From: Rubrivivax sp.
Lineage (GTDB): Bacteria; Pseudomonadota; Gammaproteobacteria; Burkholderiales; Burkholderiaceae
NCBI GenBank assembly: GCA_004211235.1
Contig: SEEY01000092.1
Span: 1-10,150, forward strand
Reading direction: 5' to 3'
DNA: 10,150 nucleotides
Part shown: positions 7,464 to 10,150 of the stretch, piece after piece
Position numbering within the stretch: the first letter of the stretch is position 1
How the letters are laid out: each line of letters opens with the position of its first letter
Position numbers and translations under genes: made by a program
The notes under the pieces: model-generated
Database searches by the model: none
What the model was told of the DNA's origin: nothing
The model's input: only the letters and a program-made list of their open reading frames with translations

Positions 7464-8717
7464 TCACCGCGCCTGCCAGTCGGCAGCCGACCGACCCGTC
7501 ATCTGCTCGACCCAGCGCCATGCCTGCTGCTGCCGCTCGGCGATGGTGTCGAAGCGGCGCTGCAGCGCCTCGTCCGATGGGCCCTTCTGCGCCTGGCAGG
7601 AGCGCAGGCAGGCGGGCAGGCGCTGATCGGGCGCGAGAATCTCGAGCGACTTGTCTGTATAGAAGCCCCAGCGTGGCGGCTCATGCATCGATGCCACCTT
7701 GCTTTCGCAGGCGGCCTCGCAGTTCATCGCTGACAGCGCCGCGCGGCAGGCCGCGGGCGTCTCGCGCCGGAGCTGCATCGCCCGCAGGCCGTCGAAGGTT
7801 TCCGCGGTCTGCCAGGCCACGCCTTCCGGCCGCAACACGGGCGGCCGGTCTGCCGGCATGACCCGCAGCAGCAGCCGTGCCATGTCGTGGTCCCTCACGC
7901 TGTCGCCGTCCAATCCCAGCGCCCGCCGCTGGGCCTGCGTGCTCGCCCAGCCGCCGATGTACCGCGCTGGCCGCACCGCGGACACAAGGTCCGACCGCAT
8001 CAGGACGGTGGCCTGCGCCAGGCCCTGGCCGCTCGCCGCCTGCTCCAGCAGCGCGGTGTGGATGGCGGGGAAGTGCGCGGCGGCCTGCGCCGGCATCTGG
8101 AACTCGCGCCACTGATCGAAGCTGCGCTGTGCGCGCAGCCCATCGGGCACGCGCAGCTGCGAGATGCCCGTCAAGGTCAGGCTGCCCTGCCTGGGCACGA
8201 CGACATAAAGCACCAGCCACTCGGGCCGCGCCGCCGCAAGAAGGGGCCAGAGCGCGGCCAGAGGCAGTGCGGCCGGGTAGGCCGCTGGCAGGTCCAGGCG
8301 CCAGGCCTTGCCGTTGCAGCGGCCCGCGCCGCAGGGAGCGTGCGCCAGTTCATCGCGCTCGCCCGGAAAGTGGGCATCCGTCGGTGGGTAGACGATGGCA
8401 CCCCAGCCCAGCTCGGCCGGGCAGGGAGACGGCTCCGGGACCCGCTTCAGCCGCGGGGCGCCGAAGCGCTCCAGGGCCATCAGCGCTTGCGCATCGGCAG
8501 GCCGCCACGCCTGCCTGCCCAGTTGCTCGCGCGGCGCGCGGACGATGACATGGCTGCGCAAACCGTCGATGACCCAGAGCGCCACCGGCCAGCCGCCGCT
8601 GGCATCCGCATCGGCGCGGCCGACGACGACGTAGGGCTCCGGTGGGTCAGCCTCGCTGGGCAAGGCCAGGCAGCAGGCGAGCACGGCCGCCAGCCATGCC
8701 ATGCAACGCGTCACCAT
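7464..8717 (-). CDS. Cysteine-rich secreted protein of unknown function
   Basis: I do not recognise this family. GTG (8720) and ATG (8717) starts are adjacent; I prefer ATG 8717 because AGGGAG then lies seven bases upstream. The product has 417 residues. A signal peptide (CMAWLAAVLACCLALP) is clear; VLAC at residues 12-15 could also be a lipobox, so a lipoprotein is possible. The mature part has eight cysteines: C99, C129, C134, C324, C333, C337, C370, C374. The last four form twin CX3C motifs (CEAAC and CLRSC) on predicted helices 32 residues apart, the pattern of disulfide-linked helical hairpins. The C-terminus is a Gln/Arg-rich helix. No catalytic motif is seen. It is preceded on the same strand by the small gene at 8754-9011 with a 36-base gap, so the two probably share a transcript. 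Confidence 0.85.
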   Translation of the reverse strand: MVTRCMAWLAAVLACCLALPSEADPPEPYVVVGRADADASGGWPVALWVIDGLRSHVIVRAPREQLGRQAWRPADAQALMALERFGAPRLKRVPEPSPCPAELGWGAIVYPPTDAHFPGERDELAHAPCGAGRCNGKAWRLDLPAAYPAALPLAALWPLLAAARPEWLVLYVVVPRQGSLTLTGISQLRVPDGLRAQRSFDQWREFQMPAQAAAHFPAIHTALLEQAASGQGLAQATVLMRSDLVSAVRPARYIGGWASTQAQRRALGLDGDSVRDHDMARLLLRVMPADRPPVLRPEGVAWQTAETFDGLRAMQLRRETPAACRAALSAMNCEAACESKVASMHEPPRWGFYTDKSLEILAPDQRLPACLRSCQAQKGPSDEALQRRFDTIAERQQQAWRWVEQMTGRSAADWQAR

Positions 8718-8753
8718 CACTCGTCTCCCTGTCTTTGTGGAGCGGGATGCTAG

Positions 8754-9011
8754 CTAACGCAGCTTCTTCGCGTAGCAGTCGCGCACATGCTGGCTGATAT
8801 AGGTCGACAGCCCCTCGCCGGCGCGCGCCAGGCGCTTCATCTCGGTGACGTGAGTCCGGCCAGGCCGCTCCAGGTCGTAGACATAAACCGACCCGTCGAC
8901 GAACTGCACGGCGATGCCGCGCGGGCCGGTGGCGAAGGCAACGACGCCGGAATCGCCGCCGCGGCGGGCATAGCGCTGCATCTTCATCGGCCGCGCAATG
9001 GCAAGCGGCAT
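8754..9011 (-). CDS. Small conserved-looking protein, 85 residues
   Basis: This is a short protein with beta-strand-like VQFVDGSVYVYDLERPG followed by a helix and LSTYISQHVRDCYAKKL. The layout (a small beta sheet with a Y-x-Y pair, then a helix that ends in a Tyr-rich tail) recalls KTSC-type small domains, but I cannot confirm membership. It has no signal peptide or membrane segment, so it is likely cytoplasmic. Three starts are possible: ATG at 9011, 8987 or 8981. None has a convincing ribosome-binding site; the family-like part begins at about MQRYARRGGDSG, so the later starts are quite possible. It lies just upstream of the cysteine-rich secreted protein on the same strand and is divergent from the sugar dehydrogenase. 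Confidence 0.72.
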   Translation of the reverse strand: MPLAIARPMKMQRYARRGGDSGVVAFATGPRGIAVQFVDGSVYVYDLERPGRTHVTEMKRLARAGEGLSTYISQHVRDCYAKKLR

Positions 9012-9046
9012 GCCGGGGTTTTGCCATGGCCGTGAGCCCGCAAGCC

Positions 9047-9071
9047 GGCCCGCGCTGCGATGATGCGGGCC
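9047..9071 (+). promoter_or_regulatory. GC-rich hairpin followed by TTTT before the sugar dehydrogenase
   Basis: GGCCCGC (9047-9053) and GCGGGCC (9065-9071) form a perfect seven-base stem with an 11-base loop, followed by CGTTTTCC. Read rightward it looks like a weak intrinsic terminator, yet no rightward gene ends upstream, and it sits 25 bases before the ATG at 9096. It may be a leader attenuator, an operator, or part of a promoter (GATGAT at 9059-9064 is a poor -10). Confidence 0.3.
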
Positions 9072-9095
9072 CGTTTTCCAGCCTCTCCGCCGCCG

Positions 9096-10150
9096 ATGAA
9101 CAAGCGCCTCCTTCCCCTGGTCATCGCCCTGGCCGCCACCGTCGCCCAGGCCCAGAGCCCGCAGCTAGAAACCGTCGTCGACGGCCTCAAGACCCCCTGG
9201 GCCGTGGCCTTCCTGCCGGATGGCCAGTTCCTGATCACCGAGCGCGACGGCGCGATGCGCACGGCCAAGGCCGGTGGCAAGCCGAGCGCGCCCATCCAGG
9301 GCCTGCCGGCGGTCGACAACGCCGGCCAGGGCGGCCTGCTGGACGTGCAGCTCGACAGCGGCTTCGCCAGCAACCGCACGCTCTACTTCTGCTTCAGCGA
9401 GCCGAGCGCAGACAAGAAGACCAACAGCACGGCGCTGGCCAGCGCCAAACTCAGCGCCGACAACAAACGGTTGACGGACGTGAAAGTGCTCTTCAGCCAG
9501 CAACCCAAGATGGACAGCAAGCTGCACTTCGGCTGCCGCATCGTCGAGGCGCCGGACGGCAAACTTTTCCTGAGCCTGGGCGAGCGCTTCAAGGGCATGC
9601 AGAGCGCGCAGACGCTGGACAACCACCTCGGCAAGATCATTCGCGTCGGCAAGGACGGCAGCGTGCCGGCCGACAACCCGTTCGTGAAGACGCCGGGCGC
9701 TTTGCCCGAGATCTGGAGCTACGGCCACCGCAATTCCCAGGGCCTGACGCTGGACGAGAAGGGGCGCCTCTGGCAGCAGGAACACGGCCCGCAGGGCGGC
9801 GACGAGCTGAACCTGATCCAGCCCAAGCTGAACTACGGCTGGCCGGTGATCACCTACGGCGAGAACTACGGCGGCGGCAAGATCGGCGAGGGCATCGCGG
9901 CCAAGGCCGGCATGGAACAACCGGTGGTGAAGTGGGTGCCGTCGATTGCGCCGTCAGGGCTGGTGAAGCTCAAGAGCGCCAAGTACGGGCCGGCGTGGCA
10001 GGGCAGCTTCTTCCTCGGCTCGCTGAAGTTCGGCTATCTGGAGCGGGTCAAGCTCGGGGCGGATGACCGCGTGGTGGAGCAGGAGAAGCTCTTTGCGGAT
10101 GCGGGGCGGATGCGGGATGTGAGGGAGGGGCCGGACGGGCTGCTGTACCT
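9096..10150 (+). CDS. yliI: PQQ-dependent aldose sugar dehydrogenase (3' partial)
   Basis: This is a soluble quinoprotein that oxidises aldose sugars in the periplasm using PQQ, of the Asd/YliI and soluble glucose dehydrogenase family. The window holds 351 codons and the gene runs off the right edge; the family is usually near 370-400 residues, so little is missing. A signal peptide (LLPLVIALAATVAQA) is cleaved near AQA/Q at residue 19. Seen: the N-terminal LKTPWAVAFLPDGQFLITER, the putative catalytic His at H144 (KLHFGCRI), R212-N213 in WSYGHRNSQGL, and EHGPQGGDELNLI (229-241) of the PQQ/calcium site, then YGWPVITYGENY. The family usually has HFGGR; here the second Gly is Cys147, and the following DR of the LGDR motif is ER. 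The ATG at 9096 lacks a clear ribosome-binding site but fits the signal peptide. The symbol is by similarity to the E. coli protein. Confidence 0.93.
   Translation, partial: MNKRLLPLVIALAATVAQAQSPQLETVVDGLKTPWAVAFLPDGQFLITERDGAMRTAKAGGKPSAPIQGLPAVDNAGQGGLLDVQLDSGFASNRTLYFCFSEPSADKKTNSTALASAKLSADNKRLTDVKVLFSQQPKMDSKLHFGCRIVEAPDGKLFLSLGERFKGMQSAQTLDNHLGKIIRVGKDGSVPADNPFVKTPGALPEIWSYGHRNSQGLTLDEKGRLWQQEHGPQGGDELNLIQPKLNYGWPVITYGENYGGGKIGEGIAAKAGMEQPVVKWVPSIAPSGLVKLKSAKYGPAWQGSFFLGSLKFGYLERVKLGADDRVVEQEKLFADAGRMRDVREGPDGLLY

Noticed and set aside
9026..10066. 346-codon rightward frame over the sugar dehydrogenase
   Set aside because: The translation is Arg/Gly/Pro-rich noise; the frame starting at 9096 contains all the PQQ dehydrogenase motifs.

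Overview
This is a GC-rich window from a bacterial chromosome. The strong G/C bias at third codon positions, the two-component regulator, the MntA/HepT module, the release factor RF3 and the PQQ-type sugar dehydrogenase all look like a betaproteobacterium of the order Burkholderiales (Rubrivivax/Roseateles-like). That placement is inferred from composition and protein style; no search was run. I see no tRNA, rRNA, CRISPR array, insertion sequence or phage gene.

Layout. (1) 1-668 (+): 3' part of a LytTR-type response regulator whose first codons lie outside the window. (2) 696-1547 (-): a secreted protein of unknown function, convergent with the regulator. (3) 1548-1843: a divergent intergenic region with two adjacent dyads. 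(4) 1844-4266 (+): a tight three-gene cluster. It holds two tandem, about 69% identical secreted proteins, each with two cysteines, followed two bases later by a secreted coiled-coil protein ending in a small two-cysteine domain. I do not recognise any of the three; this cluster is the best candidate for an undescribed system. (5) 4327-5979 (+): prfC (RF3). (6) 5980-6631 (-): mntA-hepT, a nucleotidyltransferase/HEPN toxin-antitoxin pair whose last stop codon directly abuts the prfC stop codon. (7) 6720-7454 (+): a protein with several zinc-ribbon-like cysteine pairs. (8) 7464-9011 (-): a cysteine-rich secreted protein and, upstream of it on the same strand, a small 85-residue protein. (9) 9096-10150 (+): a PQQ-dependent aldose sugar dehydrogenase, cut by the right edge.

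How the parts work together. Most of the window is separate short transcription units that alternate in strand and meet tail to tail with almost no spacing. Five of the ten genes encode exported proteins, most with paired cysteines, so the envelope or periplasm is a recurrent theme. The three-gene cluster probably acts as one unit: all three products have signal peptides and the spacings are 27 and 2 bases. Its two paralogous genes share a nearly identical 79-base 3' segment although the rest of the genes has diverged, which suggests gene conversion.
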